Below are positions 5,191-5,763 of a stretch of 5,763 nucleotides of DNA, piece after piece. The stretch is from a bacterium (GTDB lineage: Bacteria > SZUA-79 > Acidulodesulfobacterales > Acidulodesulfobacteraceae). The DNA is taken from positions 1 to 5,763 of the forward strand of contig JAJXXD010000119.1 of assembly GCA_021781285.1 (NCBI GenBank), given 5' to 3'. The notes beneath the pieces were generated by a model that worked only from the letters and a program-made list of their open reading frames with translations, had not been told where the DNA came from and searched no databases. Made by a program: the position numbers and the translations under genes. Within the stretch, counting starts at the first letter, position 1. The number at the start of each line of letters is the position of its first letter.

Positions 5191-5763
5191 TTATAAAACG
5201 GTTTTTTCTTTTGTTTGTTTTATAAAAGCGACCCAGTTTTTAAACCAGCCCGGAGATGACGGAGAATACATATGCGTATAACCGGCCAAAACATTTTTAT
5301 ATGTTATGCCGTCGGATACGCCGTCCACCCCGTAACCTTTCTTCATCCGAAAAATAAATTTATACCTGTCCGGAGACATTTCTAAAAAAGAATGATGAAA
5401 TTCATGCCCTTTTATCAATTTAATCTTATTAAACCATAGTCCTTCCTTATTATTTTCGTAAATATAAGGCGACAGTTTTGTATATCCATGCCCCTTAGGT
5501 TTCTTAGTAAGCTTGACGTCGGCGTCTATTACTCCTACCATTTCATTAAAATTATTTTCATAAGAAATGCTTTTGCAAAGATACATCAGTCCGCCGCATT
5601 CCGCATAAACAGGAAGTCCATCTTCTATTTTTTGCTTTATTTCTTTTCTTATGCCGATATTTGCCTGAAGAACTCCGGAAAATATTTCGGGGAAACCGCC
5701 CCCTATATATAGCGCATCGACGTCCGGAAGATGTTTGTCTTCTATAGGGGAAAATTTAATTAT
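5191..5763 (-). CDS. dsrN: Cobyrinate a,c-diamide synthase family amidase, DsrN (3' part)
   Basis: The visible 190 residues are the C-terminal glutaminase (class I amidotransferase) half of a CbiA/CobB protein; the N-terminal ATP-binding half lies beyond the right edge. The fragment opens with FSPIEDKHLPDVDALYIGGG, followed by FPEIF, and reaches the nucleophile elbow YAECGGLMYL with catalytic Cys56 of the fragment. The active-site histidine segment GHEFHHS is at 119-125, followed by DGITYKNVLAGYTHMYS, typical of the family. The frame is open right through the window edge, so the gene extends upstream. CbiA makes cobyrinate a,c-diamide in cobalamin synthesis; the dsr-linked form DsrN is thought to amidate siroheme for DsrAB. 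Its place just upstream of dsrA favours DsrN. A cobalamin role remains possible, since upstream genes are not visible. Confidence 0.88.
   Translation of the reverse strand: MIKFSPIEDKHLPDVDALYIGGGFPEIFSGVLQANIGIRKEIKQKIEDGLPVYAECGGLMYLCKSISYENNFNEMVGVIDADVKLTKKPKGHGYTKLSPYIYENNKEGLWFNKIKLIKGHEFHHSFLEMSPDRYKFIFRMKKGYGVDGVSDGITYKNVLAGYTHMYSPSSPGWFKNWVAFIKQTKEKTVL

Noticed and set aside
5584..5586. ATG taken as the start of a 131-residue protein
   Set aside because: This Met is the one in YAECGGLMYL, inside the glutaminase active site. The same frame stays open for 59 more codons to the window edge with a perfect family match, so it is not the true start.

Overview
The window carries one strand-consistent gene cluster, read entirely on the minus strand (right to left), built around dissimilatory sulfite reductase. 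In transcription order it holds the 3' part of a CbiA/CobB-type amidase (dsrN), a spacer of about 240 bases with a probable promoter, dsrA, dsrB, dsrD, a dsrL-type flavoprotein, dsrC, a hairpin, and the first codons of one more gene that runs off the left edge. No rRNA, tRNA, mobile element, CRISPR array or plus-strand gene was found. Nearly every gene start is backed by a clear purine-rich Shine-Dalgarno sequence.

The genome is AT-rich (about 40% GC by eye, spacers much lower), and the genes look bacterial. The mix of genes is the strongest clue to the organism. dsrD is usual in sulfate and sulfite reducers. dsrL is usual in sulfur oxidisers that run the Dsr pathway in reverse. Having both in one operon fits the uncultured deltaproteobacterial lineage known as Sva0485 or Candidatus Acidulodesulfobacterales, which has been reported with both genes. 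That assignment is an inference from gene content and was not tested by phylogeny.

How the genes would work together: DsrN amidates the siroheme precursor used by DsrAB. DsrAB interconverts sulfite and a sulfur atom at the level of a DsrC-bound species. DsrD is known to stimulate DsrAB in the reductive direction. DsrL can pass electrons between NAD(P)H and DsrAB. DsrC is the sulfur-carrying partner. The cluster could support sulfite reduction fed by NAD(P)H through DsrL, sulfide/sulfur oxidation, or both.

The most surprising detail is DsrC. It keeps the C-terminal PTGCV arm with the penultimate cysteine (CysA) and the DsrC-type insertion, but the second redox cysteine (CysB) is alanine and the protein has no other cysteine, so it cannot form the known intramolecular DsrC trisulfide. 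The DsrL protein also has an atypical second nucleotide-binding motif (GSDSAMD and YNK where GGGxxAMD and YRR are typical). These two deviations are the main points for follow-up.
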